Below are positions 37,301 through 44,499 of a DNA stretch of 64,000 nucleotides, piece by piece. Position numbers and translations under genes: made by a program. Every line of letters begins with the position of its first letter. Position 1 is the stretch's first letter. The DNA comes from Clostridiales bacterium UBA7001. Lineage in GTDB: Bacteria > Bacillota > Clostridia > TANB77 > CAG-508. The stretch spans positions 44,721 to 108,720 of the forward strand of contig DJXP01000004.1 of the NCBI GenBank assembly GCA_002449785.1, written 5' to 3'. The notes beneath the pieces are model-generated. The model did no database searches. It was not told the DNA's origin and saw nothing but the letters and a program-made list of their open reading frames with translations.

Positions 37301-39235
37301 GAAAACGAAACAAAAGTATTTTATTATGCAAAAAACACAAAAGTAATCGTAAAATATTTAGAAAAAGATAATACTCCTGAAGATAACACAGATAATTTAG
37401 TATTAACATATAAAGAAGTGGATGATGAAGGAAATGAAACTATAAAGACATATGGATACGAAATAGATGGATATGAAGGAAAAAATTATGAAACAGAAGA
37501 AAAGATAGTACCTAATTATACATTTATAAACAGTACGGATAATACAGAAGGAACAATGACAAGAGATGTAATTGAGGTAATATATTATTATTTACAAAAT
37601 ACAAGAGTAATTGTAAAGCATATAGATAGAGAAACAGGAGAAGAATTTGAAGAATTAAGACATATAGAAGAGGGATTAGTTGGGGATGAGTATGAAACAA
37701 AGCCAGAAGATATAGACGGATATGTATTAGTAAAAGAACCTGAAGAAAGAAAAGTTACAATGGAAAAAGATGAAATAGTAGTAAAATACTATTATGCAAA
37801 AATATCAGATGGGGTAACAGCAAAATATGTAGATGTTGTAACAAATGAACTAATACCAGAAAAAGATCCTGATAATAATTATAAAGATAGTACAGAACAT
37901 TATGAAGGGAATGAAGGAGATCCATATAAAACAGAAGAAAAAGAATTTGAAGGATATGACATAGTAGAAGAAAAATATCCAGAAAATGCAGAAGGAACTA
38001 TGACAGTAGAGCCAATAGAAGTTAAATATTACTACATAAAAAAAGCTCAGGTAAAAGTTGAACATATAGATGTAATAACAGGAGAAAAAATACCTGAAAG
38101 TTTATCAGAAAATCCAGTAATAAATGAAAAAGATGATAGTACAGAATATATATATGGACATGAAAAGGATGAATATAAAACTAAGCCAAAAACATTTAAA
38201 GAATATGATTTAGTAGAAGAAAAATATCCGGAAAATGCAGAAGGAACAATGGAAATAATAAAGGATGCAGAAGGAAATGAAACAAATGAGACATTAGTAA
38301 GATATTATTATGTAAAAAAATCAGCAGGAGTACTTGAAAAACATATAGATATAAAAACAAATGAAGTATTAGATAGTAAGCACTATGAAGGTCATGAAGA
38401 AGAAGAATACAAAACAAAAGAAAAGATAATTGATGGATATGATTTAGTAGAAGAAAAATATCCAGAAAATGCAGAAGGTAAGATGACAGTAGAAGAAATA
38501 GAAGTGGATTATTACTATATAAAGAAGGCAGAAGTAATAACAGAATATATAGATATAATGACAGGAGAAAAAATTCTAGATAAAATATTAGTGGATAGTA
38601 ATGATGATATATATAAGCAAATAGATAGTACAGAAAGAAAGTTAGGCCATGAGGGAGATGAGTATAAAACACAAGAAAAATTATTTGAAAACTATGATTT
38701 AGTAGAAGATAAATATCCAAAAAATAAAGAAGGAATAATGGAAGTAACAAGAAATGCAGATGGAACATTAAATAATACAATATATGTAAGATATTATTAT
38801 ATAAAGAAAGTAGAGTTAAAAGTAAAATATTTAGAAATAGAAACAGAAAAAGTAGTAGCAGATGAAAAAATAATTTATGGACATGAAGGAGACAAATATA
38901 GAACAGAAGAAAAAGAAATAAATACATATAAATTAGTAAGAGTAGATGGGAATAAAGAAGGATATTTACCAGGTGAAAATAGTGAGGTAATATATTATTA
39001 TGCTAGAGTAATGGTACCAGAAGAAACACATTCACAAACAGTTCAAACAATTGTAATTTCAAATGGTAATTCAGTAACAAATACACCAACAGCTATAGTA
39101 AAAACAACTCAAACAGAAAAAATTAATGCAGGAGATAATACACCAAATATAGTAATAAGTATTATATTTATAGTTGTATTTGTTAACATTATTCAAATAT
39201 TAGTAGCCAGAAATAAGAAATACTTTTTAAAATAA
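31364..39235 (+). CDS. Giant cell-surface protein with Cna-B-like and about 16 MucBP-like repeats
   Basis: 2623 residues. An N-terminal hydrophobic signal/anchor (about 8-26) is followed by about 950 residues of Tyr/Asn/Ser-rich beta-like sequence. Two Cna-B-like domains follow (about 1006-1090, VRKTWEDN; and 1108-1175, GKKTWNDN). From about 1340 to 2545 there are some sixteen 65-95-residue units starting (V/I)xY(L/I)(E/D)... and ending ...(I/V)xYYYxK, the MucBP mucin-binding pattern. Late units share VEEKYPENAEGTM. A C-terminal hydrophobic helix (about 2592-2612) and RNKKYFLK tail close the protein. No LPxTG motif is visible, so sortase anchoring is doubtful and a membrane-tethered fibre is inferred. 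Probable host-mucin or matrix adhesion. Confidence 0.85.
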   Translation: MKFKKNIKILGIILVVFAILLTVIFNNKKEIQEIFGERRLIFEGIEEFNLSLILYDSAVGDGNTVIRDEDIWNATSGETRVITTQVNVSNSRVDRNIQPGELIVTVDSLGKAIPTNNDKTTFKTVTTISADPASNSTKNYDWSYTYDSDNQKYIFTNNNVIEQYSSFESTIQLAFEVKAYEVLNGADIILDANLNNVVNSTNTINFKFTSTERAGTISMTTNKISSYDGLGANASDYIWVKFYPSASTDGYGTTGVRGALFDYYIEESVPTGCILLDYQMNEVLPDENSIYKLASGSGRSYNNNSSNYSYNSYINTSLYPYYIGFPKSIYQGQSVDLEMIYKGKYKDSYYVDGENKELQTLDTVSKTLNLDDFEFSYSGNLYGVDKYHSSNYNASYNKIVDSNKGDDVTYYINGSTIYTGTKYKVRYGDDLLYITNEEDEYIKLTDNEYYFKSIKIPAYLFNGNGIQIDADKYDIDLYVRYRGTNTYVKYGETLKNKKGTAQTITFEETEKVVGWYIEIYDLEESLNFNGNTSCGFYTIVNVQKSSGIAETGKIYNFDYLQVYNKNADNTYTLMNETDESSYTTTITNDIASFDINTYGHYLQRNYAYSTYGADYENFSASYNTPSDKGYDNNFYYRELKFEARKTLSSTGTNEFDGIRAFVILPEGTELNATKEELIQKISSNNFYSYALKPDGTGFTSEEFLGFFKEHTTINIDTNYKNEGKTWIEYVVDFSDCKLDTYLSATHYADFPYFNIPIKIPYESYFTHGANYSFRFYVSPLNDDEPYIYNKNIDTNDVDNDGDTTDYYSSSTTSSTSIVPAVSSYQEVSKNVWTEKTENRYVIDTVVAKNGGNYKYKIKVRTGANSITNLVMYDNIENASDDWKGTFVSLDTSFAESQGFSPKLYVSNSRTAGTLEEDASNWREYDPTADNSEVKSVAVDFEDAEIPSGSLTFIIINMKAPDDESISTLAKNTCYTKWNAIDTNGHIIDDVVGIPGNQVNVALGHSVHNIKVRKTWEDNSDEYGVRPQSITVNLLRNGLPYLSETLSESNHWEHTFFNIPIADDDYVKYEYTVTENDVNLYDYEVNEIQLEDTADREFEIKNTINIKKVFGKITGKKTWNDNNNAKNVRPTSITVNLLRDNILLATTQTNESKNWAYTFDNIQFYKNNTEKYNFTIEENLGTDASSKYLGVITEQDSSDLGSLKLKFNNETETENSYDYIYIYYIKEDTIYKSPIYTGVSLKNKEIVIPSKDIYVYWHSDGSNTKYGFEFENIELCDDESTETVTTVTALPSYSVEETTNIDDIKTEHEYGNNENRLWHYNNFDSLNIETYNIQNNINIFNYKVNYLEKDSDTDDTNNTVLHTQKQGEDKVKGSIIQTSDEVISIPGYVYDSADKSSLTISENENTNVITLYYTKRTDLGYTVNYLEKDSTPLDNTDNTVLKPAKTVPNKTFNEVINTSGEIIEIPGYNYDSADKDNITIQVDETQNVINLYYTKATYNYTVKYYFDNVLDNTLTDTETATYQDVITTYTDKVKYGYELNHTEHLPLTIDYNEENNVINIYYTKIPTEIKVEYREINTERKLETDESISGNIGDTYDVSEKEKEIDGYVIVERPNPITGIFEETNEPKIYYYQKRNDLEYVVHYKEQGTNETLADDKNIENQTFGDIVTENAIDIEGYNKVSPTEADIEITLGTNEYTFYYSKRTDLKYTVNYLEKDNTPDDNTDNTVLHISKLVENKNFGEIIQSSSEIIEIQGFEYDSTDKSSITIVVDETQNVINIYYSKAKFNYVVEYYYDEVKDENKTDNFEAEYQDEIISYTDKNIPGYKLDKVENLPLIIDHDVDNNIIRVYYVKNSYNYTVKYYYDGELDDTKTDTNLAVYNSIINTYEDKLKDGYKFENVENLPLTVSDDETKNIINVYYVRKNTDLDIEYRDKYTDEKIETDEKIEGKVFDEYDLTEKEKEIPGYTLIESPNPITGTLEEENETKVFYYAKNTKVIVKYLEKDNTPEDNTDNLVLTYKEVDDEGNETIKTYGYEIDGYEGKNYETEEKIVPNYTFINSTDNTEGTMTRDVIEVIYYYLQNTRVIVKHIDRETGEEFEELRHIEEGLVGDEYETKPEDIDGYVLVKEPEERKVTMEKDEIVVKYYYAKISDGVTAKYVDVVTNELIPEKDPDNNYKDSTEHYEGNEGDPYKTEEKEFEGYDIVEEKYPENAEGTMTVEPIEVKYYYIKKAQVKVEHIDVITGEKIPESLSENPVINEKDDSTEYIYGHEKDEYKTKPKTFKEYDLVEEKYPENAEGTMEIIKDAEGNETNETLVRYYYVKKSAGVLEKHIDIKTNEVLDSKHYEGHEEEEYKTKEKIIDGYDLVEEKYPENAEGKMTVEEIEVDYYYIKKAEVITEYIDIMTGEKILDKILVDSNDDIYKQIDSTERKLGHEGDEYKTQEKLFENYDLVEDKYPKNKEGIMEVTRNADGTLNNTIYVRYYYIKKVELKVKYLEIETEKVVADEKIIYGHEGDKYRTEEKEINTYKLVRVDGNKEGYLPGENSEVIYYYARVMVPEETHSQTVQTIVISNGNSVTNTPTAIVKTTQTEKINAGDNTPNIVISIIFIVVFVNIIQILVARNKKYFLK
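35382..39005. repeat. Array of about 16 diverged MucBP-like coding repeats
   Basis: Units of roughly 200-280 bases. Units of the YLEKD type (near 35390, 35625, 36485, 37350) and of the VEEKYPENAEG type (near 37970, 38215, 38455) form subfamilies, implying duplication of blocks. Confidence 0.75.
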
Positions 39236-39276
39236 AAAATAATATATAACTCAAATAATTCTCAAGAAAACATAGT

Positions 39277-39301
39277 AAAAGGAGCTAATATAGCTCCTTT
39301 T
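39277..39301. terminator. Bidirectional terminator between convergent genes
   Basis: AAAAGGAGCTA / TAGCTCCTTTT, 11-base perfect stem with loop ATA, flanked by A/T on both sides; it serves the surface gene (+) and the carboxypeptidase gene (-), whose stop is at its edge. Confidence 0.8.
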
Positions 39302-40575
39302 ATTTTAACATTCCAGTAACTAAAATTCCTAAATTTTCTCTATAAATACCAGCAAATTGTGAAAGAGGAATAGGATTTTCACCTAAGCCCACTTCTATTG
39401 TAAAACCAGGTCTATTGAATTTTAGAATAAACCAATCTTTAAGACCAGCAAAACTTGAACTTTCTGGTACAGGATCAAGTGAATAGCCAGATAATTCAGA
39501 GAATTCTTCAGCAATTTCACGACCACTTGGTGGTATTTGATCTTGATATTGATAATATATAACTCTTCCTTGTGTATGATATGTTATCATTAACCTGAAA
39601 TTATGCATTAAAATAAAATTATAAATTGCAACTGATTCAGGTGCAGTAAGCGGTCCGAAATCCTACAAAATCTCTAGGAGCAGGTTTATTAAATCCTTGA
39701 TTATATTTTATTTCTTTTGCTTCATTCCATCCAGCAGGGAATTGGAGATTTAAATCCACACCTTCAATATTTGCTTTCCAACCATCTGTAAAAGGAATAT
39801 CTGGAAAGCTTTCAGATATTCTTTGCGCATTCCTATAAGCCCAAGTGTTTTCTGTAAGAAGTCCTGTAACTAAATCAACTCCATCTGGATTGAGCATTGG
39901 AACTATATATAATGAAACATTGTTAAAAAGTTTTCTTGCACTTACTCCAAAGATTTCTAAGTTATTAACATAGCTTTTAGATAAATTTTCTAAAAATTTC
40001 ATAAGAAGTGGAGTTGTAATCCATTCATTGCTATGGGTTGACCCTACATATAAGATTTCTTTTGAACCTTTCCCAAATTTTATGGCTCTTATGCCACGAC
40101 CTAAAACAGTGTTACCTATTGTTTGAAATTCTAAAAATGGATATACAACTTGCATAGCATTTATGTTTAATGTAAGTAAATCTGATGTGTAACTAACATT
40201 TGTAGGTACAATATTACCGAATGGAATAATAATACTTTCATTAATAGTAAGATTATTTGCATCAATATTAGGGTTTGCATAAATAATAGCATCAACAGTT
40301 GTTTGATATTTTTTAGAAATATTGTATAAAGTATCACCTTCGTTTATTGTGTAAATAGTATATCCATTTATGTATGGCACTAATGCATCCCAAGTTTTTG
40401 CTCCCACAATTCCATCAACTGTTAATCCAAATTGTTTTTGGAAATTTTGAACAGCTGTAAAAGTCAAAAAACCAAAGATTCCATCTATTGCACCATTGTA
40501 AAAACCAAGCTTTTTTAAAGTACTTTGAAGTAGTTCTACTTCTGGCCCTCTAGAATTTAATCTAAGAGTATTCAT
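39300..40575 (-). CDS. M14 zinc carboxypeptidase with PG-binding and LysM domains, read through a +1 shift at CGG 39657
   Basis: Minus-strand frames 40575-39658 and 39656-39300 joined by skipping the C at 39657 give 424 residues. Order: peptidoglycan-binding domain (about 5-65, LNSRGPEVELLQSTLKKLGF), LysM (about 74-118, YTINEGDTLYNISKKY), then M14 peptidase with zinc ligands in STHSNEW (HxxE) and substrate residues in NPDGVDLVTG. The join gives RDFVGFGPLTAPES, like the conserved PLTxPE of M14. The general-base Glu (FTIEVGLGENP) lies only after the shift, so the unshifted product cannot be active. It resembles gamma-D-glutamyl-meso-DAP peptidases that trim spore or vegetative cell wall. There is no classic signal peptide. 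Confidence 0.87.
39654..39660 (-). other. Candidate +1 recoding site TTT-C-GGA (M14 carboxypeptidase)
   Basis: On the minus strand TTT (39660-39658) then in-frame CGG (39657-39655). Skipping the C gives GGA CCG CTT ACT, i.e. G-P-L-T. The zero frame runs ACC GCT TAC TGC ACC TGA. Confidence 0.82.
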
Positions 40576-40676
40576 AGATATATTCCTCTCTTTCTATTAA
40601 ATATATAGTATAGTATTTTTTGAATATTAAAAATGTTACTAAAATATAATACAAATACATGATTTTACAAAAGTAC

Positions 40677-40705
40677 TTGTAAGATATTGATTTTTAGTAT
40701 AAAAT
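40677..40705 (+). promoter_or_regulatory. Probable promoter of the hslO-dgt unit
   Basis: TTGTAA (40677-40682), 17-base spacer, TAAAAT (40700-40705), 47 bases before the TTG start at 40752. Confidence 0.45.
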
Positions 40706-40751
40706 TAAGTTGTAATATAAGGAAATATATATAGCTATGAGGTGAAAAAAA

Positions 40752-41054
40752 TTGTTAGTAGAATCAGAAATGAAAAAACTAGCTGAAAATAAAGAATATA
40801 CTAAAGTGTTTAATTATTTTCATGATGAATATACAGATTTATTAAAGAATTTTTTGGAACGACATGAAGTTAAAGTTAATGAAGACGATTGTTTAATTGA
40901 TTATATAGTTAAAACAAGATTTTTTATGCCAAAATTTAACTCATATACTATTCCAATTTCAAATGCAATGTATAATGAAGATTTACCAGAAGCTATGAAA
41001 TATGAATTACTTATGAGTAGCTATAAAGATGTAAGAAAAGCATTTAGCAAATAA
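40752..41054 (+). CDS. Small hypothetical protein
   Basis: 100 residues, not recognised. Helical and acidic, with DYIVKTRFFMPKFNSYTIPISNAMYNEDLP in the middle; no membrane segment. TTG start at 40752 is chosen because GAGGTGA (40739-40745) precedes it. It lies 19 bases before hslO, suggesting an operon with Hsp33 and dGTPase. Confidence 0.7.
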   Translation: MLVESEMKKLAENKEYTKVFNYFHDEYTDLLKNFLERHEVKVNEDDCLIDYIVKTRFFMPKFNSYTIPISNAMYNEDLPEAMKYELLMSSYKDVRKAFSK

Positions 41055-41073
41055 AAATAATAGGTGAGAAAAG

Positions 41074-41964
41074 ATGGATAGTGTAATTAAGCTGTTAGCA
41101 TATGATGGAAAAGTAAATATAATTTGTTCAAAAACAACAAAGCTTGTTGAAGATGTAAGAAAAATTCATGATTTAACTCCAACAACAACAGCTACTATGG
41201 GAAGATTTATTACAATATGTGGAATGATGGGCTTTAGTGAAATAAAGGAAAATGAAGACAACATTACTATGCAAATTAAAGGTGATGGACCAATAGGCAA
41301 TATGGTATGTGTTGTTACAAGAGATAATAATAATGTAAAAGTAAAATCGTATATGGATAATCCAATAGTGGAACTTCCATTAAAAGATAATGGAAAGATA
41401 GATGTTGGAGGAGCTGTTGGAAAAAATGGATACTTAAATATAATAAAAAAGAATAATTCTTCTGAAAGAGCTTATAATGGGGTAATTCCACTTGTATCTG
41501 GAGAAATTGCTGAAGATTTTACAGAATATTTTGCTCATTCTGAGCAGAAACCAACAGTAATTGCATTAGGTGTTTTAGTAAACAAAGAAGGAACACTTGC
41601 AAGTGGCGGATATATGATTAATTTAATGCCAGACTGTGGTGAAGAAGAAATATCAAAAATAGAAGAAGCTTTAAAAAAGGCTCCAAGTATTAGTACAATG
41701 ATTAGTGAAGAAAAATCTTTACTAGAAATAGCTCAAATTATAACAGGAGATGAAAATGTTAAAATAATAGAAGAAAATCTAAAGATAGAGTATGAGTGTG
41801 GGTGTAGTAAGGAGAAAATTTCTAAATCACTTATTTCTATTGGAAAAGAAGAATTAAATAGAATAATTGAAGAAGATGGAAAAGCAGAAATAATATGCCA
41901 TTTTTGCAATAAAAAATATAATTTTACAAAAGAAGAACTAAAAGAGCTTTTGTCCAAAGTATAA
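41074..41964 (+). CDS. hslO: Hsp33 redox-regulated chaperone
   Basis: 296 residues. The N-terminal holdase domain is followed by the C-terminal zinc switch with four cysteines arranged CGC ... CHFC (about residues 236-273). In the Hsp33 family reduced cysteines bind zinc and keep the chaperone off; oxidation unfolds the linker and activates it. It is typical for anaerobes facing oxygen. Start ATG 41074 follows ATAGGTGAGAA. It is in an operon with the small upstream gene and dgt downstream (13-base gap). Confidence 0.93.
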   Translation: MDSVIKLLAYDGKVNIICSKTTKLVEDVRKIHDLTPTTTATMGRFITICGMMGFSEIKENEDNITMQIKGDGPIGNMVCVVTRDNNNVKVKSYMDNPIVELPLKDNGKIDVGGAVGKNGYLNIIKKNNSSERAYNGVIPLVSGEIAEDFTEYFAHSEQKPTVIALGVLVNKEGTLASGGYMINLMPDCGEEEISKIEEALKKAPSISTMISEEKSLLEIAQIITGDENVKIIEENLKIEYECGCSKEKISKSLISIGKEELNRIIEEDGKAEIICHFCNKKYNFTKEELKELLSKV

Positions 41965-41977
41965 AAAGGAGAAACAA

Positions 41978-43180
41978 ATGAAAAAATTTGAAAAAGAAGC
42001 TATGAGAGAAGAAAATCCAAAATGGGAAAATGCAATTTCGAGAGAAGAAGAATTGTATAATCCTATTTATGGAGATGCACCAATGAGAAGTGAATTTGAT
42101 AGAGATTATACGAGAATAATAAACTGTAATGCATATAGAAGATTAAAACATAAGACTCAAGTATTCTTTTCTCCAAAAAATGATCACATATGTACAAGAA
42201 TAGAACATGTAAACTTAGTTGAATCAATAAGTAATACAATTGCAAATTATTTAGGATTAAATTTTGAACTTACAAAATCAATTGCAGTTGCTCATGATAT
42301 AGGGCATAGTCCTTTTGGTCACCAAGGTGAAAGAATACTATCTCAAATTGCTGAAAGAGAATATGGAGAAAGATTTTGGCATGGTAAAAATGGTTTACAC
42401 TATGTTGATAATATAGAATTATTAGAAGATAAAAAAGGAGTAAAAAGGAATTTAAATCTTACTTATGCTGTAAGAGACGGAATTTTGGGTCATTGTGGTG
42501 AACCAGATATTTCAGGACAGAAGCCAAGAGAAGAAAAAATAATTTTAGAAAAAGATTTTACACATTCTAATAAATATGCACCATATACTTGGGAAGGATG
42601 TGTTGTAAAGCTAGCTGATAATATTTCTTATCTTGGAAGAGATATAGAAGATGCTAAAGAAATGAAATTACTTACAGATAGAGACTTAAAAACAATAAAT
42701 AATGCAATAGAAGAAATACATGTAAATAATTCAAGTATTATAGGATATTTAACAAGTGACTTGTGTGAAAATAGTAGCCCAGAAGAAGGACTTAAATTTT
42801 CTATTAAAGCATATGACATTATGAAAAAAATTAAGAAATTTAACTCAGAAAGAATATATAAAAATGAAAAAATACAACCAACAATTAGATATTTTACAGT
42901 TCTTATGAATGAAATATTTTATGTATTAAAAAATGAATATAACGGATTAGATACAATAAAAAATATTAAAAAAATGAAAAGATATTATCCATATTTATCA
43001 GAAGAATTTTCAGATTGGCTTGTAAATTATACTAATTGTACAGAATCTGAGAACAGAGAACATAGAGTAGTATATGATTTAAATGATATTAAACAATATA
43101 GTAAAGCAATTATTGATTATATGTCTGGTATGACAGATCAATTTATAGTAAGAATATATAATGAAATAGTAAGTTTTTAA
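41978..43180 (+). CDS. dgt: dGTPase-like HD-domain deoxynucleotide triphosphohydrolase
   Basis: 400 residues. The HD metal site shows as RIEHVNLV ... AVAHDIGHSPFGHQGE (about 68-115), plus a later Asp in KLADNISYLGRD; the N-terminal FDRDYTRIINCNAYRRLKHKTQVF block is characteristic of dNTP triphosphohydrolases. It cleaves dNTP to nucleoside and triphosphate, controlling the pool. Start ATG 41978 follows AAAAGGAG. It ends at a terminator shared with the convergent rsmA. Confidence 0.88.
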   Translation: MKKFEKEAMREENPKWENAISREEELYNPIYGDAPMRSEFDRDYTRIINCNAYRRLKHKTQVFFSPKNDHICTRIEHVNLVESISNTIANYLGLNFELTKSIAVAHDIGHSPFGHQGERILSQIAEREYGERFWHGKNGLHYVDNIELLEDKKGVKRNLNLTYAVRDGILGHCGEPDISGQKPREEKIILEKDFTHSNKYAPYTWEGCVVKLADNISYLGRDIEDAKEMKLLTDRDLKTINNAIEEIHVNNSSIIGYLTSDLCENSSPEEGLKFSIKAYDIMKKIKKFNSERIYKNEKIQPTIRYFTVLMNEIFYVLKNEYNGLDTIKNIKKMKRYYPYLSEEFSDWLVNYTNCTESENREHRVVYDLNDIKQYSKAIIDYMSGMTDQFIVRIYNEIVSF

Positions 43181-43183
43181 ATG

Positions 43184-43216
43184 AATAGAGCTAATACTTT
43201 AAGTATTAGCTCTATT
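43184..43216. terminator. Bidirectional terminator overlapping the rsmA 3' end
   Basis: Perfect 16-base arms (43184-43199 and 43201-43216, AATAGAGCTAATACTT inverted) around one base. The right arm encodes the last codons of rsmA (N-R-A-N-T-stop). Confidence 0.8.
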
Positions 43217-44059
43217 TATATAATCAGATATTTTCCCAAATTCTTCTATACTTAATTTTTCTGGCCTTATTTTCAGATCAATATTCAAATCAGTTAACAT
43301 TTTTTCTAAGAAAGATTTCTCAGCCAGCTTAGAGTTAGTAAGAGAATTAAGTAAAGTTTTCCTTTTTTGCATAAAAGCATATTTTATTACTTTAAAAAAC
43401 AATTCTTCATTTTTGACAGTTATTTTAGGGTTTTTTAAAATCTCTAAATGAATAATTGCAGAATCAACTTTAGGAACAGGTAAAAAACAATCTTTTGTAA
43501 CTGTATAAATATATTGTGGATTTGTATAATAATTTATATTATAAGTAATTGCACCTATTTCTTTACCAGTTCCGGGTAAATCTGTAAGCCTTCTTGCCAC
43601 TTCTTTTTGTACCATTATAGTAATAGAGCTAATAGCTAGTTTATTTTCAAGCAGATGCATTATTATTGGTGTAGTAATATAGTATGGTAGATTAGCAACT
43701 ACTTTTACATTTTCAAATTTAGTAATTTGATTATTAATAATATCATTTAAATCTACTTTTAAAATATCTTCATTAATAAGTTCAAAATTATTATAGATAT
43801 TAAATCTATCATTTAATATTTTTATCATCTTTTCATCAATTTCAATACAGATAACTTTTCCCGCATTTTCTAAAAGTAGAGTAGTAAGATTGCCAAGTCC
43901 GGGTCCAATTTCTATAATTAAATCGTTTTTTGATATATTAGCAGTTTCTGTAATTTTTTCTAAACTTTCTATATCTATTAAAAAATTTTGACCATAGCTT
44001 TTATTAGCTGTTATATTATATTTATTCATTAAATATTTTGTTTCTTGCAATAAATTCAT
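43199..44059 (-). CDS. rsmA: 16S rRNA dimethyladenosine transferase RsmA/KsgA
   Basis: 286 residues, full length. The SAM-binding site is IEIGPGLGNLT (about 46-56), motif IV NLPYYITTP (about 123-131), and the N-terminal KSYGQNFLID is the RNA-binding start typical of KsgA. The enzyme dimethylates two adjacent adenosines near the 16S 3' end. The start at 44059 follows AAAGAGA on this strand. It is 22 bases downstream of the small deoxyribosyltransferase-like gene, so co-transcription is likely. Confidence 0.94.
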   Translation of the reverse strand: MNLLQETKYLMNKYNITANKSYGQNFLIDIESLEKITETANISKNDLIIEIGPGLGNLTTLLLENAGKVICIEIDEKMIKILNDRFNIYNNFELINEDILKVDLNDIINNQITKFENVKVVANLPYYITTPIIMHLLENKLAISSITIMVQKEVARRLTDLPGTGKEIGAITYNINYYTNPQYIYTVTKDCFLPVPKVDSAIIHLEILKNPKITVKNEELFFKVIKYAFMQKRKTLLNSLTNSKLAEKSFLEKMLTDLNIDLKIRPEKLSIEEFGKISDYINRANT

Positions 44060-44080
44060 TTTTTAATCTCTTTCTTTTAA

Positions 44081-44386
44081 TCATTTCATTAAATCAGTGT
44101 AATAAATGATTTCTTTATTAAGTGACTTAGCAAATTCAATTTCACTTTTGGTGCTATTACCTATATAATTATTGACATTTACTACTAATATACAATCTGA
44201 TAATTTTATTTTTTCTTTATGCATTTTATCAAGTATTATTACTTGTTCTTCTGTATATGCATCTTTATCTGAGTTCGTTGGATATATTGGTGTTAATACA
44301 CAATTTCCTTCTAGTTCTAATTTTTCTGATATTTCCATTATTTCTTTTTGAAATTTTAAACTACCACATACAGTTATTATTTTCAT
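44081..44386 (-). CDS. Nucleoside 2-deoxyribosyltransferase-like small protein
   Basis: 101 residues. The fold pattern is Rossmann-like: ITVCGSLKFQKEI at the N-terminus, then helix, LTPIYPTN, LDKMHKEKIKLSDCILVVNVNNYIGNSTKSEIEFAKSLNKEIIYY. The D-x-x-L-V-V-N and S-E-I-E-F-A pattern matches nucleoside 2-deoxyribosyltransferase/DUF4406-type proteins. The enzymatic role is unproven. A strong RBS (AGGAGG) precedes the start at 44386. Confidence 0.7.
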   Translation of the reverse strand: MKIITVCGSLKFQKEIMEISEKLELEGNCVLTPIYPTNSDKDAYTEEQVIILDKMHKEKIKLSDCILVVNVNNYIGNSTKSEIEFAKSLNKEIIYYTDLMK

Positions 44387-44460
44387 GTATAGACACCTCC
44401 TATTTTGAATTATATCAGAATTTTATTAATATTACTATATTATTTATATAATTTGTAGTA

Positions 44461-44499
44461 AAAAATGAGGCACATTTAAATAAAAAAATGTCCCTCATT
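44461..44499 (-). terminator. Minus-strand terminator distal to the por operon
   Basis: AATGAGG-C-ACATTT pairs with AAATGT-C-CCTCATT (one C/C mismatch); on the minus strand the stem is followed by TTTTTTAC. Confidence 0.55.

Noticed and set aside
35382..39005. Non-coding tandem repeat or transposon in the giant gene
   Set aside because: The frame stays open with diverged MucBP-like protein units; variation is at codon level.
7805..39660. The four frameshifts as random sequencing or assembly errors or pseudogenes
   Set aside because: All four are the same kind of change (one extra C before GGA/GGT, not in a homopolymer), all at the only in-frame CGG codons, and the downstream parts remain fully conserved. 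Independent errors or decay would not converge this way. Raw reads could still settle it.
7805..39660. CGG simply reassigned to another amino acid without a frame change
   Set aside because: In all four genes the zero frame reaches a stop within zero to six codons after CGG and loses all homology, so a sense reassignment alone cannot restore the proteins.
7805..39660. Classical -1 slippery heptamers or RF2-type signals
   Set aside because: No X-XXY-YYZ heptamer, no shared upstream Shine-Dalgarno-like stimulator, and preceding codons differ; the required direction is +1.
43184..43219. Insertion sequence ends near rsmA/dgt
   Set aside because: The palindrome is a bidirectional terminator between convergent genes; no transposase or target duplication.
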